In this document: one piece after another, positions 7,296 through 14,565 of the stretch
How positions within the stretch are numbered: the stretch's first letter is position 1
Layout of the letters: every line of letters starts with the position of its first letter
DNA from: Alkalibaculum bacchi
Lineage (GTDB): Bacteria; Bacillota; Clostridia; Eubacteriales; Alkalibacteraceae
Direction: 5' to 3'
Assembly (NCBI RefSeq): GCF_937875145.1
Contig: NZ_CALNCS010000162.1
Span: 1 to 29,183, forward strand
Length of the DNA stretch: 29,183 nt
Notes under the pieces: generated by a model
The model's input: the letters and a program-made list of their open reading frames with translations, nothing else
What the model was told of the DNA's origin: nothing
The model's database searches: none
Position numbers and translations under genes: made by a program

Positions 7296-8255
7296 ATGAG
7301 AAAAAAAGTAATAGTATTAGCGTTATGTGTAGCATTGTTTTTGTCATTAGTAGGATGTGCAAGTAAAGATGCTCCTGCACAAGATGAAGGAACAGACAAA
7401 AAAGATATTAAAGTTTCAGTAGTTTTACATGCAATGAACAGCTCATTCTATACAAAGATGGCTGACGGTGCAAAAGCCGCTGGTGAAGATTTAGGTATTA
7501 CAGTAGATGTATCCGCTCCAAACACTGCTAGTAGCTTAAATGAACAAGTTGATTTAATTGAATCGGCTATTTCTGTAGGATACGATGGCATTGCAACAGT
7601 AACATGGGATCCCTCTGGTTTTAATTCAGTTATAGGAAAAGCAAACAAAGCAGGAATTCCCGTTGTAGGATTCAATCAAAATGCTGAAGGCAGTGGTATT
7701 TCCGCATTTGTTGGCCAGGATTATGAAGATGCAGGCTATGAAATGGGTATGTATATGTTTGGTGAAGTATTGAATGGAAAAGGAAAGTATGTAGTAGCAA
7801 GCTGCGCTCCAGCGGATTCTGCACTTATTGCAAGAACAGCTGGAATCGAAAAAGCTGCAAAAGAATTTCCTGATATTGAATTCGGTGGTGTAATCGATAT
7901 CGGAACGGACTTAACAAATGCTTATGGTGTTATTGAAAATGCATATTTAAAAGACCCAGAAATTGATGCAATCTTAGGTGTAGATGTATTTAGTGAAGCA
8001 ATTGGAACGTATATCGGAACAAACAAACTTCAAGACAAAGTAAAGGGTGCAGGATTTGACCTTGTTGAAGGAACACTTGAACATGTGAAAAATGGAGATA
8101 TGCAGTTAACAATAGGACAAAACCCATTTATGCAGGGATACTATTCTGTATTAGAGCTGTATATGAATAAAGCACATGATACACAATTTATTGACGTCAA
8201 TACTGGTGCACAAATGGTAACAGCAGAAAATGTTTCAGAGGTAGAGCCAGAATAA
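7296..8255 (+). CDS. rbsB: ribose-type sugar ABC transporter substrate-binding lipoprotein
   Basis: Secreted lipoprotein that binds the sugar outside the membrane. The signal peptide ends in LVGC with Cys21 lipidated. Residues 34-310 form the two-lobed type I periplasmic-binding fold, with VSVVLHAMNSSFYTKMADGA at the start of lobe 1, VTWDPSGF and IPVVGFNQN at the hinge, then TAGIEKAAKEFPD and ILGVDVFSEAIG in lobe 2. AAGGAGAGG precedes the ATG. It is followed by a strong hairpin and then the permease. Ribose or a related pentose is the likely ligand from the operon. The binding-pocket residues differ enough from E. coli RbsB that the exact sugar is open. Confidence 0.85.
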   Translation: MRKKVIVLALCVALFLSLVGCASKDAPAQDEGTDKKDIKVSVVLHAMNSSFYTKMADGAKAAGEDLGITVDVSAPNTASSLNEQVDLIESAISVGYDGIATVTWDPSGFNSVIGKANKAGIPVVGFNQNAEGSGISAFVGQDYEDAGYEMGMYMFGEVLNGKGKYVVASCAPADSALIARTAGIEKAAKEFPDIEFGGVIDIGTDLTNAYGVIENAYLKDPEIDAILGVDVFSEAIGTYIGTNKLQDKVKGAGFDLVEGTLEHVKNGDMQLTIGQNPFMQGYYSVLELYMNKAHDTQFIDVNTGAQMVTAENVSEVEPE

Positions 8256-8268
8256 GAGTCCAAATTTG

Positions 8269-8306
8269 CTCCAATAGCTATGTGTTTTGCTACATAGCTA
8301 TTGGAG
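8269..8306 (+). other. perfect 15-bp intercistronic hairpin
   Basis: CTCCAATAGCTATGT (8269-8283) pairs perfectly with 8292-8306 around an 8-base loop, 14 bases after the binding-protein stop. There is no T-run, so it is not a standard terminator. Hairpins here usually protect the binding-protein mRNA from 3' decay so that it exceeds permease mRNA. Confidence 0.8.
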
Positions 8307-8331
8307 GACAAAATATATGGGGGAAATGTGA

Positions 8332-9318
8332 ATGGGAATGACAGAGCTAGGTAAAACAGCAAGAATGAAAAAAATAAAAGTATTTCGCGAATTTGGCGTT
8401 TTTATGGTAATGGTTTCGCTTATTGCAATACTATCCATAGCGTCACCCGCATTTTTGCAAATGACAAATTTAATAAACATTGTGAGGCAGACTGTTGAAA
8501 TAGGCATCATGGCTATTGGGATGACTTTTATTATTGTTTCGGCAGAAATTGATCTTTCAGCTGGTTCAGCCTATGGAGCTACAGCTATGCTGGCCGCATA
8601 TCTCTACAAGGCAGGTGTAAATCCAACTCTAGTTTTTAGCATTGCTATGCTCGCAGGTGGAGCGATTGGATTTGTAAATGGTTTTTTAATTACTAAGGCA
8701 AAAATGCCTGCATTTATTGTTACATTAGGAACAATGCAAATTTTTAGAAGTATTGCTTATTCTATTTCAGGTGGGCAGAATATCAGTGTTTTTCCTGAAA
8801 GTGCTGAGAGCAGCTGGATCTTTAAGCTTGGAGGTTCAATAGGTGTAATACCTATTCAGGTTATTGTTATGATTGCTTTCTTTATAATTGCACATATGGT
8901 AATGTCTAAAACTAAATTTGGATTTGAAGTATATGCAACAGGTGGGAACAAAAGAGCAGCACAATTGGCAGGAATTAATACGGACCGAATTAAGATTGCT
9001 TGTATGGTTATTGCAGGAGTTCTTTATGCCTTTGCAAGTCAGGTTAGCATTGCGTACTTAAAATCAGTTCCAACAACGGCAGGAGCATCAAGAGAAATGG
9101 ATGCCATAGCTGCAGTTATCTTAGGTGGAGCAGCCTTAAGTGGTGGAAGAGGTACGGTCATTGGGACTTTAATTGGGGCAATAATCATGAGCGTTGTAAA
9201 AAATGGAATGGTACTGTTAAGCGTTCCAGTCTTCTGGCAGTCTGGCTTTATTGGCGTAATCATTATTCTGGCAGTACTTTTAGACACCTGCATTAGTCGA
9301 TCAAATAAGAAAGGGTAG
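8332..9318 (+). CDS. rbsC: ribose-type sugar ABC transporter permease
   Basis: Membrane channel subunit of the BPD_transp_2 type used by ribose, galactose and similar importers. It has about eight to ten hydrophobic helices across 328 residues. Family marks include MAIGMTFIIVSAEIDLSAGS at about 61-80, VNGFLITKAKMPAFIVTLGT (the ATPase-contact region), and AAVILGGAALSGGRGTVIGT near 260. The ATG lies after GGGGGAAATG. It pairs with the downstream two-domain ATPase and upstream binding protein. The order binding protein-permease-ATPase differs from E. coli rbsDACBK. Confidence 0.9.
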   Translation: MGMTELGKTARMKKIKVFREFGVFMVMVSLIAILSIASPAFLQMTNLINIVRQTVEIGIMAIGMTFIIVSAEIDLSAGSAYGATAMLAAYLYKAGVNPTLVFSIAMLAGGAIGFVNGFLITKAKMPAFIVTLGTMQIFRSIAYSISGGQNISVFPESAESSWIFKLGGSIGVIPIQVIVMIAFFIIAHMVMSKTKFGFEVYATGGNKRAAQLAGINTDRIKIACMVIAGVLYAFASQVSIAYLKSVPTTAGASREMDAIAAVILGGAALSGGRGTVIGTLIGAIIMSVVKNGMVLLSVPVFWQSGFIGVIIILAVLLDTCISRSNKKG

Positions 9319-9328
9319 GTAGCTAAGC

Positions 9329-10825
9329 ATGGGACCACATATTCAGTTTAAGAATGTTACAAAAAAATTTGGTGGAACTACAGCATTATCAGAAGTTTCA
9401 TTTGAAATTCAAAAAGGCGAGGTTCACTGTATTTGTGGAGAAAATGGTGCTGGCAAATCCACATTAATCAATTTATGTGCTGGCGTGTTTGAACCAACTT
9501 CTGGTGAAATATGGGTTAATGGCAAACATGAAAAAATCAATAGCATTCAGAAGTCAGAAAAGTTAGGTTTCTCAATTGTACATCAAGAAGTGCCATTATG
9601 TACTAATATGAGTATTGCTAATAATATTTTTCTTGGCTCCTCTGAAAGCATGAAGGGAATATTCATTAATGAATCATATATGAGAGAGAAGACCCAGGAG
9701 CTATTAGATCTTTTTCAACTAAAATTAGAACCAACTCGATTAATCGATAGTCTAAGTATCGCAGAACAGTCTATGATACAGATAGCCAAGGCAATTTACT
9801 ACAAACCAGATATTTTAATCCTAGATGAACCAACAGCAGCTTTAACAAATGATCAAAGAAATGTTGTATTTGACATAATTAGAAAAATGAAAAGAGAATT
9901 AGGAACAACTATTATTTATGTTAGCCATCGACTAGAAGAAGTAATGGAACTAGGAGATCGTACAACTATTTTAAGAGATGGACAGTTTATTACAACAAAA
10001 AACATCAAAGATATAACAATGGACGATATTGTTCGATTGATGGTAGGACGAGAAATTGATAATAACAGTTGTTATCAATGTTATGCTACAGATGAAGTAC
10101 TGCTTCAAGTTAAAGGTTTTTCAAAACATAGACAGTTCGATAATATATCTTTTGAATTAAAAAAGGGTGAAATATTAGGCATTGCTGGATTTGTTGGTGC
10201 AGGAAGAACAGAGCTACTTAACTCTATATTTGGAATTAATAAGCCCGATGAAGGTGAAATATACATTCATGGAAAGAAAGTCCCTGTCCATAATTGCTCT
10301 CAAGCTGCAATAAAGAATCGAATTGCCTTAATTCCCGAAAATAGAAGAGATGATGCCTTAATGGCAGAATTATCCGTTAAACAAAATGCACAAGTTGTCA
10401 TACTGAACAAAATGTTAAAAAATGGGGTAATTGATAAAAGAAAATCAAATGAAATTATGGATGAAATGGTAAAAAAATACCATATTAAGACCAGCGATGT
10501 AAATAATTGCATTATGACACTAAGTGGAGGAAATCAACAAAAGGTTATAATTGCAAGATGGTTGGCTAATGAACCTGAAATATTAATGTGTGATGAACCT
10601 ACAAGGGGAATTGATGTAGGAGCAAAGGCTGAGATATATGAACTTCTCAGAGATATTGCACAACAAGGTATAGGAATTATTATGGTTTCTTCTGAATTGC
10701 CTGAGCTTCTAACATTATGTGATCGAATTATTGTTATGCATGAAGGAAGAAAAACAGGTGAACTTACAAGAGAAGAAGCCAGCGAAGAACAAATCATGAA
10801 GTATGCTGCAGCTATTGCAAATTAA
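9329..10825 (+). CDS. rbsA: ribose-type sugar ABC transporter ATP-binding protein, two ABC domains
   Basis: Cytoplasmic ATPase with two fused ABC cassettes, 498 residues, the RbsA/MglA size. The first cassette has Walker A GENGAGKST at about 37-45 and Walker B ILILDEPTAAL near 165. Its signature is the degenerate LSIAEQSMIQIAKA. The second has the degenerate Walker A GFVGAGRTEL, signature LSGGNQQKVIIARW and Walker B LMCDEPTRGIDVGAK. This asymmetry is normal for the family. It starts 10 bases after the permease stop. It is the last gene of the operon and is followed by a long hairpin. Confidence 0.93.
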   Translation: MGPHIQFKNVTKKFGGTTALSEVSFEIQKGEVHCICGENGAGKSTLINLCAGVFEPTSGEIWVNGKHEKINSIQKSEKLGFSIVHQEVPLCTNMSIANNIFLGSSESMKGIFINESYMREKTQELLDLFQLKLEPTRLIDSLSIAEQSMIQIAKAIYYKPDILILDEPTAALTNDQRNVVFDIIRKMKRELGTTIIYVSHRLEEVMELGDRTTILRDGQFITTKNIKDITMDDIVRLMVGREIDNNSCYQCYATDEVLLQVKGFSKHRQFDNISFELKKGEILGIAGFVGAGRTELLNSIFGINKPDEGEIYIHGKKVPVHNCSQAAIKNRIALIPENRRDDALMAELSVKQNAQVVILNKMLKNGVIDKRKSNEIMDEMVKKYHIKTSDVNNCIMTLSGGNQQKVIIARWLANEPEILMCDEPTRGIDVGAKAEIYELLRDIAQQGIGIIMVSSELPELLTLCDRIIVMHEGRKTGELTREEASEEQIMKYAAAIAN

Positions 10826-10903
10826 TATAGACTATAAAGGATTATACATAAGTGTTATAAAGTTTAATAATGTAAAACGCTTTGTACTTTAATAATAAAG
10901 AGA

Positions 10904-10942
10904 ACATAAAGAAGGGTGGACACAATCCGCCCTTCTTTATGT
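10904..10942 (+). terminator. long hairpin at the end of the ribose-type operon
   Basis: Bases 10904-10920 (ACATAAAGAAGGGTGGA) pair with 10926-10942 over 17 bp with one G-T pair and a 5-base loop. There is no T-run, so termination may be factor-assisted, or the stem may serve mainly as a 3' stabiliser. A smaller palindrome, GTCACC-AAC-GGTGAC, overlaps its end at 10941-10955. Confidence 0.65.
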
Positions 10943-10980
10943 CACCAACGGTGACTAAAAAGTTTTTGCTGACCACCTTA

Positions 10981-11262
10981 TTACACACAATATTTCGCTT
11001 TAAGAACTTCCATTACAGATAGAATTCTTTCATCATTAATAGAGTAAGTAATAGTCTGGCCTTTTTTTATTGAGTCGACTATTTTATGCGCTTTTAAAAT
11101 GGCAAGATGCTGAGAAAGTGCAGACTGAGTGATGGTAGTAATTTTTGAGGAGAGCTCACTCACTGTCAAAGGCCCTTCTATGAGGTAGCATAAAATGAGT
11201 AATCTATTTTCATTGGCAAGTACTTTAAGTAGTTCCGCTACTACTTTTACGTGTTCTTCCAT
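10981..11262 (-). CDS. ArsR-family regulator with BigR/SqrR-type cysteine pair
   Basis: A 93-residue winged-helix repressor. LLKVLANENRLLILCYLIEG at 11-30 is the ArsR start, VSELSSKI with TQSALSQHLAILKAHKIV is the helix-turn-helix, and TITYSINDE lies in the wing. The arsenic-binding ELCVCDL motif is absent. Instead Cys25 falls in LILCYLIEG, where persulfide sensor BigR has its reactive Cys in LVCTLVEG, and Cys92 in KAKYCV lies where BigR has its partner Cys. It may therefore sense sulfide-derived persulfides and release DNA on forming a sulfur bridge. It is on the same strand as the ferredoxin/NapH pair but separated by a repeat. Fold certain, signal inferred. Confidence 0.88.
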   Translation of the reverse strand: MEEHVKVVAELLKVLANENRLLILCYLIEGPLTVSELSSKITTITQSALSQHLAILKAHKIVDSIKKGQTITYSINDERILSVMEVLKAKYCV

Positions 11263-11365
11263 TGTAAACCTCTCTTTTCTTTGAAGAAATTATTGTATTA
11301 TATTATATACTATTTAGTTGGTTAGGAAAAACTAAAAAACGCTGAATGCGGAAAGCTGAAAAAAC

Positions 11366-11385
11366 CACTCGCCTTTAGGCGAGTG
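11366..11385. repeat. CTCGCC palindrome repeat
   Basis: CACTCGCC-TTTA-GGCGAGTG is an 8-bp perfect inverted repeat in the gap between the ArsR and NapH-like genes. Related copies lie at 12361-12376, 19927-19941 (partial) and 22546-22561. The flank GCGGAAAG...AAAACCA is shared with the 22546 copy. Confidence 0.75.
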
Positions 11386-11445
11386 AATGTGAAGTCATCC
11401 GCAATCAGGAATAATTTTTGCTGCTATTTAAAAACAACCGTTCAA

Positions 11446-12048
11446 CTATTGTTCAACTACCGTTCTCTTATCTTTCAACTGGCTGATTCCTTGTGTCATG
11501 GTTCCCATTGGGCAGTAAACACACCAAGAGCGAGGTTTGTATAGCACCATGGTAATAAGACCTAAAATAGTTGATGTAAGCATAACACTGTAAAAGCCAA
11601 AGGCAAATTGAGCAATCCATGGTGTTGCAGGAGTGGTATAAGCCCAGCTCCATGGCACTTTAAAGGTCCAAAGTAGTGTGACAAATTCTCTTAATCCATT
11701 GACTTCAGCGTAAACTAGATATGTAGAGTACAACATATTAATAAACATAGCCATAAAGAAAATCAAAAACCCATATCGAAATTTTTTTGAACGCAAGAAA
11801 CGTGGAATATCCATATTTCTTGATAATTTAAATTTGTCACCTAATAACTGAAATAGTTTTCCTCTACCGCAGTAGTGATTACAGTAAGCTTTCCCTCCAC
11901 CAAAAAGGGAGATAACTATGGGAACGATAAAACAAATCAAACCAATCCATGCAAATAAAATATTAAAAAATCCTAACGTTAAGTAAACTAGAGTAAAAAT
12001 CCACAAATAATCAGACCATTTTTTCTTTTTAATATTGTTTTTTTTCAT
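11446..12048 (-). CDS. NapH-like 4Fe-4S membrane protein
   Basis: A 200-residue membrane protein with about four helices and two cysteine pairs, CNHYC (Cys56, Cys60) and CVYC (Cys176, Cys179, followed by PMGTM). These are the marks of NapH/NosR/MauN-type membrane electron carriers, which pass electrons between the quinone pool or membrane and soluble partners. It lacks the C-terminal ferredoxin module of full NapH; that role is likely filled by the separate ferredoxin encoded just upstream. ATG at 12046-12048 is chosen because it follows the ferredoxin stop by 2 bases and has GAGG at proper spacing; an upstream ATG would overlap the ferredoxin gene. Confidence 0.82.
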   Translation of the reverse strand: MKKNNIKKKKWSDYLWIFTLVYLTLGFFNILFAWIGLICFIVPIVISLFGGGKAYCNHYCGRGKLFQLLGDKFKLSRNMDIPRFLRSKKFRYGFLIFFMAMFINMLYSTYLVYAEVNGLREFVTLLWTFKVPWSWAYTTPATPWIAQFAFGFYSVMLTSTILGLITMVLYKPRSWCVYCPMGTMTQGISQLKDKRTVVEQ

Positions 12049-12050
12049 AA

Positions 12051-12263
12051 TCAATTTTCCTCTTTGTGAATTTTGATAACTGAGGCAGGACATGATTTAG
12101 CACATTTTCCACAGCCAACACATTTTTCTAAATTCACCACAGCACGGATTCCCTTGTAAACGTTTATAGAACCAAAAGGGCAAACTTGCATACAAACACC
12201 ACAGGCGACGCATTCATTAGAAACGACGGCATTTCTCTTTACTTTCTTTTTTACAGCTTCCAT
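12051..12263 (-). CDS. 2[4Fe-4S] ferredoxin
   Basis: A 70-residue cytoplasmic electron carrier with two classical cluster motifs, CVACGVCMQVCP at about 18-29 and CVGCGKCAKSCP at about 47-58. The N-terminus (MEAVKKKVKRNAVVS) is basic. GGGAGG precedes the ATG. Its TGA is 2 bases from the start of the NapH-like membrane gene, so the two are translationally coupled and probably form one electron-transfer unit. The promoter lies inside a large palindrome, pointing to tight repression. Confidence 0.92.
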   Translation of the reverse strand: MEAVKKKVKRNAVVSNECVACGVCMQVCPFGSINVYKGIRAVVNLEKCVGCGKCAKSCPASVIKIHKEEN

Positions 12264-12274
12264 AATAGCCTCCC

Positions 12275-12325
12275 ATTAAGTATATTAGTAATTACTAATA
12301 TACTTAATTATATAGCATTTGTCAA
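12275..12325 (-). promoter_or_regulatory. ferredoxin-operon promoter overlapped by a 34-bp perfect palindrome
   Basis: Bases 12275-12308 form a perfect 34-bp inverted repeat centred between 12291 and 12292, core ATATTAGTAATTACTAATAT. On the minus strand TTGACA (12320-12325), 17 bases and TATATT (12297-12302) form a promoter whose -10 and start site lie in the palindrome. A dimeric repressor bound here would block the promoter. The nearby ArsR-family protein is the natural candidate, since that family uses AT-rich palindromes. A factor-independent RNA hairpin role is less likely, as most of the repeat precedes or overlaps the start site. Confidence 0.75.
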
Positions 12326-12344
12326 TACTTTTTTAGCAGAAAGC

Positions 12345-12503
12345 AGAAAGGAAGATCTAACTCGCCTGTAGGCGAGAAAATGTAAGATCCTTCGCTACGC
12401 TCAAGGATGACCATCGCAGAAGCTAGGGTCATACTTCGTGGACTGTAGAGGGCAGTGTCCGCCAGCATTTAAGCCACCACTGGTAGCTTACCACCTTACC
12501 ACC
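12345..12503. repeat. composite intergenic repeat block
   Basis: From left to right it holds the palindrome CTCGCCTGTAGGCGAG (12361-12376), an inverted copy of the GTCATCC...GGATCTT unit (12384-12411) and a GCAGAAGCTAGGGTCA module (12416-12431). A CCGCCAGCAT...CCACCACTGGTAGCTTA stretch (about 12450-12490) resembles 23551-23578. No open frame or promoter is apparent. It separates the ferredoxin operon from the Crp-type gene. Confidence 0.65.
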
Positions 12504-13154
12504 TTATTCCAGCATCGTAATCGTCTTTGTATCGTAATCTATCAAGCCATCTTTTTTCATCTTAGTTAATTCCCTCGACAAGGATGTACGTTGGACACCA
12601 ATTTTTTCGGCTAGCGCTTTTTTCGTTATATTTAAGGTAATCTGTTTTGAATCCTGTTTTTTACACTCTATATTGAGAAAATCTATGATGCATTCTCTTA
12701 TAGTTCTTTTTATGTAACTCTTTAAGGTATGGCCTAAGAGAAATGTTCGATCTGAAGTGTACTGGAGGTAAATTCTAAGAAAAGATGAATTCGTAGTCAA
12801 TAGTTCAAATAAAGTTTCTTTATCAATTTCAAGAAGGCTAGTTCGAGATTCTGTTACTATAGTCATTGGAAAATACGGATTCTTAGAGTATAAGAGATTA
12901 CCTCCAACGATATCATCCTTAGAAAATTCTGAGATGGTAAGCAAATTGCCAAATTCATCAATTCTTTCCACAATAACACTTCCAGAAAGGATGATTTCTA
13001 AGTTACAACACATATCCCCATCAAAATGTATAACGGTATTCTTTGTATAGGAAACGATTTTGAATTTACCCGTTTTTAAAAATAGCTCTATATCTCGTAC
13101 AGAAAAACAATTGATTAAAGTTGTATTCTTAATATCATTTATATATTCATCCAT
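12504..13154 (-). CDS. Crp/Fnr-family transcriptional regulator
   Basis: A 216-residue regulator with an N-terminal cyclic-nucleotide-binding-like beta roll (about 25-125, including LEIILSGSVIVERID and a DDIVGGNLLY turn). A long dimer helix follows, then a C-terminal helix-turn-helix (LAEKIGVQRTSLSRELTKMKKDGLI, about 180-205). The Arg and Glu of the cAMP phosphate cassette are not evident, so the ligand is unlikely to be cAMP. The Cys pattern (Cys48-Cys49 and others) does not match the FNR cluster motif. GGAGG precedes the ATG. It is divergent from a NapH-like ferredoxin gene across a GTGTTAC-N4-GTAACAC site, so it probably controls that gene and itself. It may sense redox state or a diffusible signal. 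Confidence 0.9.
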   Translation of the reverse strand: MDEYINDIKNTTLINCFSVRDIELFLKTGKFKIVSYTKNTVIHFDGDMCCNLEIILSGSVIVERIDEFGNLLTISEFSKDDIVGGNLLYSKNPYFPMTIVTESRTSLLEIDKETLFELLTTNSSFLRIYLQYTSDRTFLLGHTLKSYIKRTIRECIIDFLNIECKKQDSKQITLNITKKALAEKIGVQRTSLSRELTKMKKDGLIDYDTKTITMLE

Positions 13155-13167
13155 AATATCCTCCTAA

Positions 13168-13211
13168 GTGTTACATTGGTAACACCTTAATTCTTATCAT
13201 AACGATATAAT
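13168..13211 (+). promoter_or_regulatory. Crp/Fnr-type operator and promoter for the NapH-like gene
   Basis: GTGTTAC (13168-13174), 4 bases and GTAACAC (13179-13185) form an inverted repeat centred at 13176.5. TATAAT lies at 13206-13211 without a good -35. With a start near 13218 the repeat is centred at -41.5, the class II activator position. It also lies just upstream of the regulator's own ribosome site on the other strand. Confidence 0.6.
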
Positions 13212-13238
13212 AAAAAATAATCAATAGGGAGGGGTATT

Positions 13239-13918
13239 ATGAAGTATCTTATTGCTACAGTACGTATTCTGTTTTTAGGTTTATTTCTATTCCTAATTAT
13301 TATGGGAAAGCCTATGCTTTGGTTGGGAGTGTTTGCCATTAGCCTTATTGCAGCTTTGTTCTTTGGAAGGGTATACTGCGGTTATATCTGTCCTAAGAAT
13401 ACATTAATGATTCCTACAGAGTCGCTCTCAAAAAAGCTGAAAATCCAAACGGATAAAACGCCTGATTGGCTTAAGTCTACAAAGTTTAGCGTAATTGCGC
13501 TAATAGCAAGTGTAGTTCGCTAATAGCAAGTGTAGTTATAGTAATCATTGCACAAAAAGTATTACATAAGAATATTCCAATCTTACCAGTGTGGATTGCT
13601 TTGGCGGTAATCGTAACCCTAAAATATAAACCTGCAGTCTTTCACAATTTTGTCTGCCCTTTTGGAGTATTGCAAAAATCATTTGGTAGATCTTCAAAGT
13701 TATGCACAAATGTAAGTGAAGAGAACTGTATTGGATGTAAAATTTGCGAAAAAACTTGCCCTTCAAATGCAATTTTAGTTGTCGCTGAAAATAAAAAGGC
13801 TTTTATTGACACGTCATTATGTTTTCAGTGTACCAATTGTCAGCAGGTCTGCCCAAAAGATGCCATTCATTTTAAAAATACGAAAACAAGCAGAAAAACA
13901 ATCGCTAAAATAACTTAA
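13239..13918 (+). pseudogene. NapH-like membrane ferredoxin gene, frameshifted by a 20-bp tandem duplication
   Basis: The 5' part (13239-13523) encodes two hydrophobic helices and CGYICPKNT, a NapH-type cysteine motif. It then stops early at TAA 13521-13523. The 3' part continues in another frame with more helices, CPFGVLQ, and two ferredoxin motifs, CIGCKICEKTCP and CFQCTNCQQVCP, ending at 13918. Removing one 20-bp copy at 13498-13537 joins the frames exactly (VIALIASVV then IVIIAQKV), giving about 219 residues. The intact protein would pass electrons between membrane and cytoplasm. A GTG at 13589 could start a truncated C-terminal piece, but no good ribosome site is seen. All motifs are intact, so the break is recent or reversible. 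Confidence 0.88.
13498..13537 (+). repeat. perfect 20-bp tandem duplication
   Basis: The unit CGCTAATAGCAAGTGTAGTT occurs at 13498-13517 and again at 13518-13537 with no mismatch. Twenty is not a multiple of three, so the second copy shifts the frame of the NapH-like gene and creates a stop. Confidence 0.97.
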
Positions 13919-13987
13919 GTGCAAATTCGTAATTATAATAGGATAAATAGGGTATAACTGTATGAAATAATACAAGGAGGAAATTAA

Positions 13988-14302
13988 ATGATTGAGAAAA
14001 TATTTCAACTATCAACAAAGGACGAAAAAGCAGTCGAAAAGGTAATCTTCGACGAAAATGTACATTACCTTCATATGGTGTTTAATAAGAACGAGGGACT
14101 TCCAGAGCATTTCTCCAATTCTAATGTTTATATGACAGTCATAAGAGGAACTCTTTCCATCGGGCTTGATGACCAAGAGATTCACGAATACGAGAAAGGG
14201 ATTTTACTTAAAATTCCAGTAAACACAAAAATGAATGTAAAAAACTTGTACGATGATACCTTAGAATTAATCGTAGTAAAGGCCCCAGCGCCTACAAAGT
14301 AA
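13988..14302 (+). CDS. small cupin-domain protein
   Basis: A 104-residue single-domain beta-barrel protein. LPEHFSNSNVYMTVIRGTLSIGLDDQ at about 37-62 corresponds to cupin motif 1, and GILLKIPVNTKMNVKN at 70-85 to motif 2. Only His42 of the usual metal-binding histidines is seen in motif 1, so metal binding may be weak or absent. AAGGAGG sits at good distance before the ATG. Similar small cupins occur beside Crp/Fnr regulators and 4Fe-4S proteins in anaerobes, and it follows such a pair here on the same strand. Its function is unknown. Confidence 0.8.
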   Translation: MIEKIFQLSTKDEKAVEKVIFDENVHYLHMVFNKNEGLPEHFSNSNVYMTVIRGTLSIGLDDQEIHEYEKGILLKIPVNTKMNVKNLYDDTLELIVVKAPAPTK

Positions 14303-14313
14303 ACTAAATTGAG

Positions 14314-14352
14314 AAAATCGCCGATTAGAAACTCCTAGTGGCGATTTTTTTA
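14314..14352 (+). terminator. intrinsic terminator after the cupin gene
   Basis: AAAATCGCC (14314-14322) pairs with GGCGATTTT (14340-14348) and is followed by further Ts, 12 bases after the stop codon. Confidence 0.9.
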
Positions 14353-14408
14353 TATAATAAAAATGTTCTGTTTCTGGCTAGGTTAGTATTTAAATAATTT
14401 TTATATAC

Positions 14409-14440
14409 ACGGGTTGATTTCTTGACCCGTAAGGATTGAT
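14409..14440 (+). repeat. TTGACCC-type intergenic repeat module
   Basis: ACGGGT (14409-14414) and ACCCGT (14425-14430) form a small inverted repeat. Its right part, TTGACCCGTAAGGA, resembles the modules at 1373-1390 and 23597-23614. The rest of the gap from 14353 to 14550 shows no gene. Confidence 0.4.
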
Positions 14441-14565
14441 CGAAGAACACTGATAGCTGGTTGCTGGTTGATGATGGCTGTATTTTTGATTTTTGGTGCT
14501 TAAAATCACATCAAACTATTCGACATTGTGGTATGCTATGTTCACTTACAATTAGGAGGTGGACA

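Noticed and set aside
12049..12093. Earlier start of the NapH-like membrane protein at 12093
   Set aside because: It overlaps the ferredoxin coding region and lacks a ribosome site, while ATG 12048 follows the ferredoxin stop closely with GAGG upstream.
14461..14565. N-terminal extension of the CGGC protein from ATG 14461
   Set aside because: The extra 35 residues have no family character and no ribosome site, and the AGGAGG at 14554 would be internal.
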